A stretch of DNA of 11,066 bases from an uncultured Clostridia bacterium (GTDB taxonomy: Bacteria; Bacillota; Clostridia; Oscillospirales; CAG-272). This document shows positions 1 through 7,490 of the stretch, piece by piece; the first letter of the stretch is position 1; every line of letters starts with the position of its first letter. The stretch is taken from assembly GCA_947627815.1 (NCBI GenBank), contig CANQXN010000048.1, positions 1 through 11,066 on the forward strand. The letters are read 5' to 3'. The notes under the pieces were generated by a model that did not search any database, was not told where the DNA came from, and was given only the letters and a program-made list of their open reading frames with translations. The translations under genes and the position numbers were made by a program.

Positions 1-180
1 GAGTCCGCACAGGCGATCATGACGACGGACACGGTGCCCAAGACGGTCACCCGCACCGCCGAGGCCCCGGTCGCCGCACCGATGGGCGCGGGATCCCAGC
101 CCGCGGCCTCGGGATCCGGCGCCCAGCCTGCATACGGTGCCTCACCCACGCTCGTCGTGACCTCCGGCCGGCAGTCGGGC
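1..180 (+). pseudogene. Fragment resembling ArgJ (glutamate N-acetyltransferase), probably foreign to this contig
   Basis: The frame is open from base 1 and reads ESAQAIMTTDTVPKT near its start. This closely matches the AIMTTD(T)xPK segment of ArgJ, the bifunctional ornithine acetyltransferase / N-acetylglutamate synthase of arginine biosynthesis. In ArgJ the segment lies shortly before the GGMAKGAGM autocleavage region. Here an Ala/Pro/Gly/Ser-rich stretch of about 30 residues follows, then LVVTSGRQSGFSL, and the ArgJ core motif never appears. Base composition is about 74% G+C by hand count, far above the rest of the window, and codons end almost only in G or C, as in Actinobacteria. I infer a short piece of another genome joined in frame to the PgeF tail. 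The ArgJ call rests on one motif; the Ala/Pro insert is not typical of the family. Confidence 0.5.
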
Positions 181-345
181 TTCTCGCTGCTCCTGTCCGC
201 CGGCCTTTTGCCGGAACACATCGAACTTCTCCCCTATTGCACCATCTGCCGGGATGACCTTTTCTATTCCCACAGGCGGCAGGGCGCAAAACGCGGGAGC
301 ATGGCTGCCGCCATCCTCTGTCGGGGGTCTTTGGCGGGGCGCTGA
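181..345 (+). CDS. PgeF/YlmD-family (laccase-domain) protein, C-terminal end only
   Basis: The last ~50 residues of this frame, from about LLPEHI to the TGA at 343-345, match the C-terminus of the multicopper polyphenol oxidase/laccase-domain family (YlmD, YfiH, PgeF). The family hallmarks are a late CTxC-type cysteine segment (here PYCTICRDDLFYSHRR), an aromatic F/Y-S-x-RR run, and a G-rich RGSMAAAI tail where most members have GRMAA-I. Members act on purine nucleosides or remove misincorporated residues in peptidoglycan precursors (PgeF). The N-terminal four-fifths, including most metal ligands, is missing because the frame upstream is the unrelated ArgJ-like piece. The true left boundary is uncertain, somewhere around 181-195. 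Codons here use CTT, TTG and TTT, as in the rest of the window, unlike bases 1-180. The intact gene probably existed in the source genome upstream of the transporter operon. Confidence 0.7.
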   Translation, partial: FSLLLSAGLLPEHIELLPYCTICRDDLFYSHRRQGAKRGSMAAAILCRGSLAGR

Positions 346-411
346 CGCCTTTTGACAAAAAACCGGCAATGTTCGTTTGCTTTTCACAAAAACAACAGGC
401 GGCGTTTTCTT

Positions 412-441
412 TTTAGTAACAGCCTCCCTGTAAACTATACG
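412..441 (+). promoter_or_regulatory. Weak candidate promoter for the transporter operon
   Basis: The 148-base gap between the PgeF stop and the ATPase start must hold the operon promoter if the operon has its own. The best -10-like hexamer I see is TATACG at 436-441, with a poor -35-like TTTAGT at 412-417 (18-base spacer). A perfect TTGACA lies at 352-357 just after the PgeF stop, but nothing resembling TATAAT sits 16-18 bases downstream of it. A short GGCG/CGCC hairpin (338-349) followed by TTTT overlaps the PgeF stop and may be a weak terminator. None of these is convincing. Confidence 0.2.
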
Positions 442-475
442 ATGGATCGGTATGGGACAGGCTCCCTATACAGAT

Positions 476-482
476 GAAAGGA
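476..482 (+). promoter_or_regulatory. Ribosome binding site deciding the ATPase start
   Basis: GAAAGGA lies 11 bases before the ATG at 494. The in-frame ATG at 452 would add 14 non-family residues and has no good Shine-Dalgarno sequence, so 494 is preferred. Confidence 0.55.
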
Positions 483-493
483 ATCAAAAAAGT

Positions 494-1465
494 ATGATCG
501 AGATCCAAAATCTTGTCAAACGCTACGGCGACTATACGGCGGTCAACGACATCTCCTTTACGGTACAGGACGGAGAGATCGTGGGGTTTTTGGGGCCGAA
601 CGGCGCCGGGAAAACCACCACGATGAGCATTTTGACCGGCTGTCTCTCCTCCACTTCGGGGCGGGTGAGCATCAACGGGATCGATATCTTGGACGATCCC
701 GTGGCGGCCAAAAAACAAATCGGCTATCTGCCGGAGTTTCCGCCTCTCTATCTTGAAATGACCGTGCGGGAATTTCTCCGGTTTGTCTATGATCTGAAGG
801 AATGTACCCTGCCGAAGGACAAGCATTTAGAAGAAATCGCCGCGCGGGTGCAGCTGACCGATGTCTATGACCGGATCATCCGGAATCTCTCCAAGGGCTA
901 CCGTCAGCGGGTGGGCATCGCTCAGGCGCTGGTGGGCAATCCCAAGGTGATCATCTTTGACGAACCTACCGTGGGGCTGGACCCCAAGCAGATCATCGAG
1001 ATCCGCAACCTGATCAAAGACCTCGGCAAAGACCATACCGTGATCCTTTCCACCCACATCCTCGCCGAAGTGCAGATGGTGTGCGACCGCATCATCATCA
1101 TCAGCAAGGGCAAGATCGTGGCGGACGAAAAAACCGAGGAAATTGAAAAAGTCGTCACCGGCGCGCGGCAGTTGGAAGTCTTGATCTGCGGCCCGGTGAG
1201 GGAAGTGCATAACGCGCTGCGCTCTCTGCCGGGGCTGCGCTATGCCGAGCTTGTCGGCGAGAGGGAACTCGGCAGCAACGCCTTTCTTTTGGAGAGCGAT
1301 CCCGGACTCGATGTGAGAAAATCGCTCTTTCAGCTTTGCGCCGCCAAAGGCTGGCCGCTCATCGGGATTACCGCCGTCGGGCTGAACTTAGAAGAAATCT
1401 TTCTTTCGGTGGTGGATGAGACCGCCTTGAAAAAAGAAAAGAAATCCAAGAGAAAGAAGGGCTGA
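494..1465 (+). CDS. ABC transporter ATP-binding protein (GldA/CcmA-like, ABC-2 type)
   Basis: This 323-residue protein is the ATPase of an ABC-2-type transporter and should act on the cytoplasmic face with the permease encoded 6 bases downstream. The nucleotide-binding domain is complete. Walker A GPNGAGKTT is at residues 34-42, the GYLPE Q-loop variant follows at about 80, and the ABC signature LSKGYRQR starts at 132. Walker B is VIIFDEP at 152-158 with catalytic E157; the D-loop VGLDP follows and the switch histidine is H188. A C-terminal extension of about 100 residues, typical of the GldA/NatA/NodI-like ATPases of this transporter class, ends in a Lys-rich tail (KKEKKSKRKKG). ATG 494 is chosen because MIEIQNLVKRYG is the normal family N-terminus. 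Gene order with GldF-, GldG- and DUF4340-type genes supports a Gld-like exporter subunit. The substrate cannot be read from the sequence. Confidence 0.93.
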   Translation: MIEIQNLVKRYGDYTAVNDISFTVQDGEIVGFLGPNGAGKTTTMSILTGCLSSTSGRVSINGIDILDDPVAAKKQIGYLPEFPPLYLEMTVREFLRFVYDLKECTLPKDKHLEEIAARVQLTDVYDRIIRNLSKGYRQRVGIAQALVGNPKVIIFDEPTVGLDPKQIIEIRNLIKDLGKDHTVILSTHILAEVQMVCDRIIIISKGKIVADEKTEEIEKVVTGARQLEVLICGPVREVHNALRSLPGLRYAELVGERELGSNAFLLESDPGLDVRKSLFQLCAAKGWPLIGITAVGLNLEEIFLSVVDETALKKEKKSKRKKG

Positions 1466-1471
1466 TCTGTC

Positions 1472-2185
1472 ATGTTGGCTATTTATAAACGGGAGATGCG
1501 CTCCTATTTCGTCTCTCCCATCGGCTATATTTATCTCGCGATTTTCCTGGCGGTATCCGGCGTGACCTTTTCTGTCACCACCTTGAAGGCCGGCAACGCC
1601 AGCGATATTACCCAATATTTTTCCTATCTGCTGATCAGCTTTTTTGTGGTACTGCCGCTTCTGACCATGAAGCTCTTTTCCGATGAAAAGCGCCTGCGCA
1701 CCGAGACGCTGCTGATCTCCTCCCCGGTGTCGCTTTCCGGCATGGTGGCCGCCAAGTTTCTGGCCGCGTTCAGCATGTTTATGATCGGCTTTGCGATTTC
1801 CTTGATCAATCTTCTTCCTTTTTATGCCTATGCTTCCGGTTCGCCCAATACCCAGACGATTTTCGGCAGTCTTTTCGGTCTTGTCCTCATTGCCGGCGCT
1901 TTTATCGCGGTGGGCGTCTTTGTCTCGGCGCTGACCGAAAGCCAGCTCGTCGCCGCTTTGGGTACCATGATGATCCTCTTGCTTTTCGTTTTCGTCTCGG
2001 CCTTTAATTTTTCCATCGACAGCTATGTCTTGCGCTCGATCCTCTCCTGGATCTCGGTGACCGACCGCTTTTCCGAGCTGACTGCGGGGCGTTTCGATGT
2101 CTCCGCCATCGTCTATTTCTTTTCTTTGGGATTTGTCTTTCTTTTCCTTACGGTGCGGGTATACGAAAAGCGCCGCTGGGCGTGA
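1472..2185 (+). CDS. ABC-2 transporter permease (GldF-like)
   Basis: This 237-residue integral membrane protein is the likely partner of the preceding ATPase. About six hydrophobic segments can be seen, near residues 17-37, 48-66, 96-117, 132-153, 161-180 and 210-230. Between segments 2 and 3 lies KLFSDEKRLRTETLLISSP, which matches the conserved cytoplasmic coupling segment of the ABC-2/GldF permeases (E-K-x-x-x-T-E-x-L-L-x-x-P). The N-terminus, MLAIYKREMRSYFVSPIGYI, is also typical of the family, whose members run to about 240 residues, so the gene is full length. AGAAAGAAGGG ends 10 bases before the ATG, and only 6 bases separate it from the ATPase stop, so the two are surely co-transcribed. 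A gap of 91 bases follows before the first GldG-like gene. Confidence 0.92.
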   Translation: MLAIYKREMRSYFVSPIGYIYLAIFLAVSGVTFSVTTLKAGNASDITQYFSYLLISFFVVLPLLTMKLFSDEKRLRTETLLISSPVSLSGMVAAKFLAAFSMFMIGFAISLINLLPFYAYASGSPNTQTIFGSLFGLVLIAGAFIAVGVFVSALTESQLVAALGTMMILLLFVFVSAFNFSIDSYVLRSILSWISVTDRFSELTAGRFDVSAIVYFFSLGFVFLFLTVRVYEKRRWA

Positions 2186-2276
2186 CCCGGCCTTTTTGAA
2201 AAACGCGTACCGAGATTCCCGTCTTTGCGTTTGAGCGGGCGGGGAAGACTTTTAGAAAAGAAAGGCTTATTGATTC

Positions 2277-4133
2277 ATGGATAAGAAAAAAACCTACCAT
2301 AGAGGCATCGCGGCGGCCATTACGGCCGGTGTGCTGTTGGGGATCATTCTTTTCAATATTCTCTTCACCTATCTGGCCAACCGCTTTCTCTGGGTGGTCG
2401 ATACCTCGTCGGGTGACCTCGTTAAAATCTCCGACACCTCAAAACGGCTGCTCAAAGACATCGACCCCGATGCCAACGATATTACCATTTATTTTCTCGC
2501 GGCGCCCGATCAGCTTGAAAACTACGAAATCATCGGCCACCAGGCGGGCGAGAACAACAGCACCTGGGGCATGAGCTATATTTACCATCTGGCCAAGCTG
2601 TACGAGCGCGATTATTCCTTTGTTCATGTGGGCATTCTCGATCTTTCCGACGACGCCGACTATATCCGGCAGAATTTTGCCATGACCATCGGCAGCACCT
2701 TCTCGCCCCTTTCGGTTGTGATTGAGAATGTGGTGGAAGGCCGGCGCAGTTACCGCACCTATGTGCGGGACAGCTTTTACGCTACCAGCAGCGACAGCAC
2801 GAAAATGTTTTTCAGAGGAGAAGACCGCTTCACCTCGGCCATTCTCTCGCTCTCGGGCGCCAATCCCACCGCCTATTTTGTGGAAGGGCATGGGGAAAAG
2901 GTGGGCGCCGCCGGCGATCCCGACGATTTCGGCGAGGCCGCCGCGCTGGCGGGTCTTTTCCGCGAAGCCGGCTTTCTTGTGAAAAAAATCGACCTTTCCA
3001 AAGAAGATTTTCTCCTGCCGGAAGGAGAGGATGTGTCGGGCGCTTCCGCCGTCGCCGTGATCTTTGGCCCAGAGTCCGACTTTATCTGCCGGGAGGAAGC
3101 GGGGATCAACGAAATCTCCCGCCTTTCGCATTTTCTCGCCCAGCGCAACTGCAATCTCATGGTCTTTAAAGACCCCGGCGTACCCGAACTGCCCAATTTG
3201 GAGGAATATCTGACCGACTATTACGGCGTGGATTTCGCCGATGATATCGTGGTAGCGGACACCGAAGGCGCGGGCGGCGAAGGCGGCAGTTTCTATGCCG
3301 ACTATGAGCTGGATACCACAAGCCCCGGCAGCGGCCTTGTCTCTTCTCTGACCGATTTGCCCACGCTCCCCCATGTCTTTTTTGACAAGAGCTGCTCGGT
3401 CTCGATGAACGAACACTGGAGCAACGCTTCGGAAAGCACGACCGGCATGGGCGGCTTTATCAGTTATAAATTGGGCGCCGTTTTCAAAGCGCCGCTTCTT
3501 TCGGCGCTGGCAAACGCCGACGGTTCCTTCCGCACCTATGAAAAAAATGTTTACGAACGCTATGCCGACCGCTATTACGACGCGAAATATGCCGAATTTT
3601 CAGCGCAGGTGCGCGCCGAATGTTACGATGACTTTTTCGCCGACTATCGGGAATCCCACGAAAAGCAGTTTGAAAAAGACGGCCTTTCGGAAGAAGAAAT
3701 TCTTGCCGCCTGCGCCAAAGGCGCCGAGGAGGCGGTGACGGAGGAGGCGACGGCGCGCGTCGATCGCTGGCTCACTTTGGAGACGGCGCGGCAGCCCGCC
3801 GTGATGACGCTGACGCACGCCACCTGGATGTATCAGCTCAACGAATCGGTGAATTTTTACTGCTTGGCCTGCGGCTCGACCTCCTTTGCTTCCAACGAGA
3901 ATTTGAACAACGCCGCCTACGGCAACCGCGATGTGATGTTTTCGGCGGTCTATCTCTTCAGCCGGAATGTCCTGCCCTATGATATCGATGTCGTGGCGGT
4001 GGAAAACCCCTCGGTCATGAGCCTGTCATCGGCCGCCAGCACGGTCTGGACGGTGATCCTTGCCGTTTTGATTCCGCTTGCCGTTTTGGGCGTGGGCATC
4101 GGCCTGATGATCAAGCGGAAAAAGCACAACTGA
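2277..4133 (+). CDS. GldG-like ABC transporter auxiliary protein, first copy, with long helical insert
   Basis: This 618-residue protein has one membrane helix near each end (about 10-33 and 590-611, then KRKKHN) and a large extracytoplasmic middle, the layout of GldG (ABC_transp_aux) proteins. The first outside segment, with DTSSGDLVKISDTSKRLLKDID and then ITIYFL, is the conserved N-terminal fold. AYFVEGHGE (GHGE at 204-207) is the family hallmark. The protein is clearly paralogous to the next gene in both halves but 121 residues longer. Much of the excess is a charged, Tyr-rich, probably helical stretch at about 421-503 (NVYERYADRYYDAKY and following). Family members have no known catalysis; GldG works with GldF in Bacteroidetes gliding and with ABC permeases elsewhere. 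GAAAGG at 2260-2265 precedes the ATG. High confidence in family; role unknown. Confidence 0.85.
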   Translation: MDKKKTYHRGIAAAITAGVLLGIILFNILFTYLANRFLWVVDTSSGDLVKISDTSKRLLKDIDPDANDITIYFLAAPDQLENYEIIGHQAGENNSTWGMSYIYHLAKLYERDYSFVHVGILDLSDDADYIRQNFAMTIGSTFSPLSVVIENVVEGRRSYRTYVRDSFYATSSDSTKMFFRGEDRFTSAILSLSGANPTAYFVEGHGEKVGAAGDPDDFGEAAALAGLFREAGFLVKKIDLSKEDFLLPEGEDVSGASAVAVIFGPESDFICREEAGINEISRLSHFLAQRNCNLMVFKDPGVPELPNLEEYLTDYYGVDFADDIVVADTEGAGGEGGSFYADYELDTTSPGSGLVSSLTDLPTLPHVFFDKSCSVSMNEHWSNASESTTGMGGFISYKLGAVFKAPLLSALANADGSFRTYEKNVYERYADRYYDAKYAEFSAQVRAECYDDFFADYRESHEKQFEKDGLSEEEILAACAKGAEEAVTEEATARVDRWLTLETARQPAVMTLTHATWMYQLNESVNFYCLACGSTSFASNENLNNAAYGNRDVMFSAVYLFSRNVLPYDIDVVAVENPSVMSLSSAASTVWTVILAVLIPLAVLGVGIGLMIKRKKHN

Positions 4134-4173
4134 TCCGCTTTCGGCGAATCTTTCTTCCCGCGAGGATGTTACT

Positions 4174-5667
4174 ATGGAATGGTTGAAGAATAAAAAATTC
4201 AAATACGGCGCGGCGGCGGTAGCGCTGACGGTGGCGGTCATTTTGCTTGTGATCCTGTTCAATGTCATTATTTCCGCCCTGTCCGATCATTTCGGCTGGT
4301 ATGCCGACACTTCGGCGGGCGGGTATTCCACCCTGTCAGAGGAAAGCAAAGCCCTGCTTGACAAGGTGGACGGGCGCTATCACAGCATTACCATCTGTTT
4401 TCTCACCGACGAGGATCTGCTTGCCGCCAACGCCTACGGCGGCTATGTCCTGTCTCTTGCCAAACAGATGGAACAGCAGTACGATTTTATCTCGCTTGAT
4501 TTTATTTCGGATGTCAACAAGGACATTCTGGACATCCGGAACTTCTTCGGCATGAGTTATACCGCCCTTTTTCAAAAGATGTATGAAGATCATGAATTTA
4601 ACAGCGGTACGATTCTTCTGCGGGACGACACCGTCGAGTTCGGCCCGGACGGCGCGCCCCTGACCGATCCTCAAGGGCAAAAGATCGAGGCTGTCCGGCT
4701 GGAGACGGCATCGATTCCCGACCTGTATTCCTCTTCCGGCGGCTCCTTTCTCGGCGAGCTGGCGCTCACCGGTCGGGTGATGCGTCTGGTGTCCAAAGCG
4801 CCCGTAGCGGCCTTTGTGGCAGGACACGGAGAAATGACGACGGCGGAGGACGAAGATTACGGCAACGCCGATTATTTGGCGGAACTCATGACCTATGCCG
4901 GCTTTTCGCTGAAAAAAACGCTGATGCGCGATCTTGCCTCCTCCGGCGCTCTTTGCGCCGTGGTCTTTGCGCCAAAGACCGATTTTACCGAAGAGGAAAC
5001 AGAAGAATTGGCCGCTTTTGTGCAGGGCGGCGGGCATCTTCTCTATTTTGCCGACGATACGGCGCCCAAACAGCCGCTTTCGCATCTGAACGGCTTGCTT
5101 GCCTCCTACGGCATCACGGTGGTTAACGCCAAATTTCAGGCCGGCGGCAGTTCCTCTCTGTCGATCGACAATTATCAGTTTGACGCGCGCCCTGTGAAAG
5201 ACGCGGCTGTCATCCAAGCGATTCACGACCAAAACCGCCGCTTTGCGGTGAGCGATTGCCGCGTGCTGCGGCTCGACAGCTTGTCCGGCATGACGGCGCA
5301 GGCTTTGCTCTTGCCCGCCGACGGGACGGTTCTGCGGGGCGCTGAAACCGAGAGCCGGGGCAACGAGGCGGTGGCCGTGACCGTAAAGACGGCGGGCGGA
5401 CAGGTGTTTGCCACCGGCGCCGCGTCGCTGGCTTCCTCTCTGGTCTTTTCCCCCACCTGTGCCAACGGCGACCTGCTCTTTTCGGTTCTCACCGATATGG
5501 GCGCGCCCTACGCGCCCTTGAACATTCCGACGCTGCCACTTTTGCAGGACGGCTTGGATATCACCAAAACAGAATCCACCGTTCTTTCTGTCATCCTCTC
5601 GGCGGTGCCGGCGCTCTTGGTGGCGGGCATCGGCGTCATGATCCTCTGGCGCCGCAAACGGGCGTGA
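4174..5667 (+). CDS. GldG-like ABC transporter auxiliary protein, second copy
   Basis: This 497-residue protein is a paralogue of the preceding gene product. It has the same layout: a membrane helix at about 11-34, an outside domain, and a C-terminal helix at about 470-491 followed by WRRKRA. The segment after the first helix aligns well with the first copy (HFGWYADTSAGGYSTLSEES, then ITICFL), and the GHGE motif recurs at 217-220 in AAFVAGHGE. Its length is normal for the family, unlike the first copy. GAGG at 4162-4165 lies 8 bases before the ATG, and the gap from the first copy is 40 bases, so it belongs to the operon. Two tandem but diverged copies suggest a heteromeric partner of the permease and not simple dosage. 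That is inference, since neither substrate nor complex is known. Confidence 0.85.
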   Translation: MEWLKNKKFKYGAAAVALTVAVILLVILFNVIISALSDHFGWYADTSAGGYSTLSEESKALLDKVDGRYHSITICFLTDEDLLAANAYGGYVLSLAKQMEQQYDFISLDFISDVNKDILDIRNFFGMSYTALFQKMYEDHEFNSGTILLRDDTVEFGPDGAPLTDPQGQKIEAVRLETASIPDLYSSSGGSFLGELALTGRVMRLVSKAPVAAFVAGHGEMTTAEDEDYGNADYLAELMTYAGFSLKKTLMRDLASSGALCAVVFAPKTDFTEEETEELAAFVQGGGHLLYFADDTAPKQPLSHLNGLLASYGITVVNAKFQAGGSSSLSIDNYQFDARPVKDAAVIQAIHDQNRRFAVSDCRVLRLDSLSGMTAQALLLPADGTVLRGAETESRGNEAVAVTVKTAGGQVFATGAASLASSLVFSPTCANGDLLFSVLTDMGAPYAPLNIPTLPLLQDGLDITKTESTVLSVILSAVPALLVAGIGVMILWRRKRA

Positions 5668-5681
5668 GACGATCGCTTTTT

Positions 5682-5687
5682 AAGGAG
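5682..5687 (+). promoter_or_regulatory. Ribosome binding site deciding the DUF4340-protein start
   Basis: AAGGAG sits 8 bases before the ATG at 5696. An in-frame TTG at 5690 is only 2 bases from it and is rejected as the start. Confidence 0.75.
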
Positions 5688-5695
5688 TCTTGAGT

Positions 5696-7477
5696 ATGAG
5701 CAAATCGACCAATCAAAACCGCGCCCCGTTTCTGGTGCGCCAGCGGAATCTGATCATCGCGCTCTTTGTGGTGGCCGCCGTACTTGCCGCGGGCTATTTT
5801 GCCATTCGCGCGGCGCTTGCCGAGGAGGAGCCGCCGGTGAATATCGCGGAACAGGAGCTTTTGCCCGGCGAGGTCATGAGCAACGGTTCCCGTCTTGTCT
5901 ATGAGCCGCTGGACAGTTCCAAGCTGAAAAGCGTAAAAATCCACAATCCCGCCAACCGCACCGTGGGAGAACAGTATGTGGACTGGGGTGTCGGCTTTGC
6001 CTATGACGAAGAGGCCAAAAACTCCTATGCCTTCATCCTCGGGAGCGATTATTTGGAGATCGACGATGAACAGCTGGCCTATTTCTGCGCCGGCGTCGGT
6101 GTGACGGTGGTGGCGTCGCGCTTAGAAGATCACTGCGCCGACTTTTCGCCTTACGGACTGGATAAATCGCCGGAAGAGCTTCTGACCGTCACCGTCGAAA
6201 CGGTGGAAGGGAACATCCATATCCTCTATATCGGCAACATCAATCCCGGCGGCAACGGGTATTATGTCCGCTCGGCCGACACCGTGACCGACAGCGAGGG
6301 CAACAGCTATGTGCGCGATTCGGTCTATCTTCTGAATCAGGCCAGCTCTTCCTATCTGCAAAGAACCGTAGCGGCCGCCCCCATGGCGATGCTGACCAAA
6401 CTGCTCACTTTTCCCGTGGCAAGCTCCTTTTCTTCTTTTGCCCTTGCCTCGACCGACGGTTCGGTGGATGTCTCTTTTCTGCAAACCGGCGCGTTCCAGA
6501 CGGCGGTCGATCTTTTTTCCGGCTCTAACCTCTACCGTTCGGTGACGCCGGAAGGCTTTTTCGCTTCCTCGCAGTTTGAAACACGGATCACGCAGTTTCA
6601 GGAGTTCTGCGGAGAAGAAGTGATGGAATTTGCCACCGAGATCCGGGAAGGGGAGGACGAGGACGGCAAATACACCTATCCCTATTTCCCGGAGGAGGTG
6701 CTGGAAAAATACGGACTTGATCCCGCCCATCTCCGCTATATGTTGGCTTACAGCGCCGTTTATGCCGAGACGAGTGAACACCTGCTCAGCGAGGTCTATT
6801 TTTCCGCCCAGCAGCCGGACGGCTACTATTACGCCTATTCTCTTTGCTATAATACCATATGCCGCGTCAGCCCCGATACGGTGGATTTTCTCAGATGGCG
6901 TACCATCGATTTCCTCGACCCCACGGCGGTGAGAATCTCCATCGGCTATATCAAGAACTTTGCCATCGAAGGGAAAAAGGACGGACAGGATCTTTCGCTT
7001 TCCTTCACCCAGCAGAATGTCATGGATGAGGACGGCGCCTATCTCATGCAGTCGGCGGTTTGCGATCAGACCGGCGCTATCGATCTTACCGCCTATCGCA
7101 ACTTTTTCCGTGTGCTTTTCGGCTCCTATGTGCAGGGAGAAGTGCCGGATACGCTGGATCGGGACGCTCTGAAAGAGAGTGACCCCTATCTTGTCATCCG
7201 TATCAAAACCGACCGAATCACGGTGTATAAAAAGAACACCGGCGGCAAGATCACCAATCAGGTCGACTGCGTCATTGAACCCGCCGAGCGGATCCTGCGC
7301 TTCTACCGCTATTCCAACGGGCGGGCGCTGATGACCTCGGAATATGTGGAGGCGGACGGCACAACGACCGGCGAAAGCGGCCTCTTTTATGTCCTTTTGG
7401 ATCGGCTTGACAAACTGCTGTCTGACGCCGAAAAAGTGTCCAAAAACCAAGCGGTAGATGTCTACGGCAGAGAGTAA
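5696..7477 (+). CDS. DUF4340-domain membrane-anchored protein with apparent internal repeat
   Basis: This 593-residue protein has one N-terminal membrane helix (about 18-37, preceded by RQR) and no lipobox, so the rest should be outside the membrane. Residues about 80-230 show the DUF4340 pattern: a FGL-like turn (YGLD at 153-156), paired strands (LLTVTVETVEGNIHILYIG), then GNGYYVRSAD and VYLLNQ. A second, more divergent unit seems to start at YGLD 339-342 and again leads to a GYYYAYS strand and a RVSPDTVDFLRWRTIDF strand, spaced as in the first unit. DUF4340 has no known activity, but its genes commonly follow GldG-type genes and the domain is thought to serve the ABC complex. The protein is long for the family, which fits duplication. 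ATG 5696 is chosen on its Shine-Dalgarno sequence; the next gene follows after 13 bases. Confidence 0.8.
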   Translation: MSKSTNQNRAPFLVRQRNLIIALFVVAAVLAAGYFAIRAALAEEEPPVNIAEQELLPGEVMSNGSRLVYEPLDSSKLKSVKIHNPANRTVGEQYVDWGVGFAYDEEAKNSYAFILGSDYLEIDDEQLAYFCAGVGVTVVASRLEDHCADFSPYGLDKSPEELLTVTVETVEGNIHILYIGNINPGGNGYYVRSADTVTDSEGNSYVRDSVYLLNQASSSYLQRTVAAAPMAMLTKLLTFPVASSFSSFALASTDGSVDVSFLQTGAFQTAVDLFSGSNLYRSVTPEGFFASSQFETRITQFQEFCGEEVMEFATEIREGEDEDGKYTYPYFPEEVLEKYGLDPAHLRYMLAYSAVYAETSEHLLSEVYFSAQQPDGYYYAYSLCYNTICRVSPDTVDFLRWRTIDFLDPTAVRISIGYIKNFAIEGKKDGQDLSLSFTQQNVMDEDGAYLMQSAVCDQTGAIDLTAYRNFFRVLFGSYVQGEVPDTLDRDALKESDPYLVIRIKTDRITVYKKNTGGKITNQVDCVIEPAERILRFYRYSNGRALMTSEYVEADGTTTGESGLFYVLLDRLDKLLSDAEKVSKNQAVDVYGRE

Positions 7478-7483
7478 AGGAGG
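7476..7483 (+). promoter_or_regulatory. Strong ribosome binding site deciding the last operon gene's start
   Basis: AAAGGAGG is 7 bases before the ATG at 7491 and overlaps the TAA of the preceding gene. The in-frame ATG at 7458 lies inside the upstream gene with no such site, so 7491 is the better start. Confidence 0.85.
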
Positions 7484-7490
7484 CCAGACG

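Noticed and set aside
91..117. Two GGATCC sites 21 bases apart in the GC-rich start
   Set aside because: They could hint at a cloning or ligation junction, but they lie inside the ArgJ-like piece and not at the inferred join, and GC-rich sequence yields such sites by chance.
352..380. Perfect TTGACA as a -35 box after the PgeF stop
   Set aside because: No acceptable -10 hexamer lies 16-18 bases downstream.
47..387. Two overlapping minus-strand open frames of 81-103 residues
   Set aside because: Their Arg/Pro/Gly-rich translations look like antisense shadows of the plus-strand frame, which carries recognisable family motifs.
452..493. Extended ATPase start at ATG 452
   Set aside because: The extra residues MGQAPYTDERNQKS are not family-like, and the ATG at 494 has an upstream GAAAGGA.
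2439..3416. Minus-strand open frame of 325 residues opposite the first GldG gene
   Set aside because: It is an antisense shadow with no motifs; the plus-strand frame has membrane helices, GHGE and a Shine-Dalgarno sequence.
4336..5232. Minus-strand open frame of 298 residues opposite the second GldG gene
   Set aside because: For the same reason, it is a composition artefact of codon bias on the coding strand.
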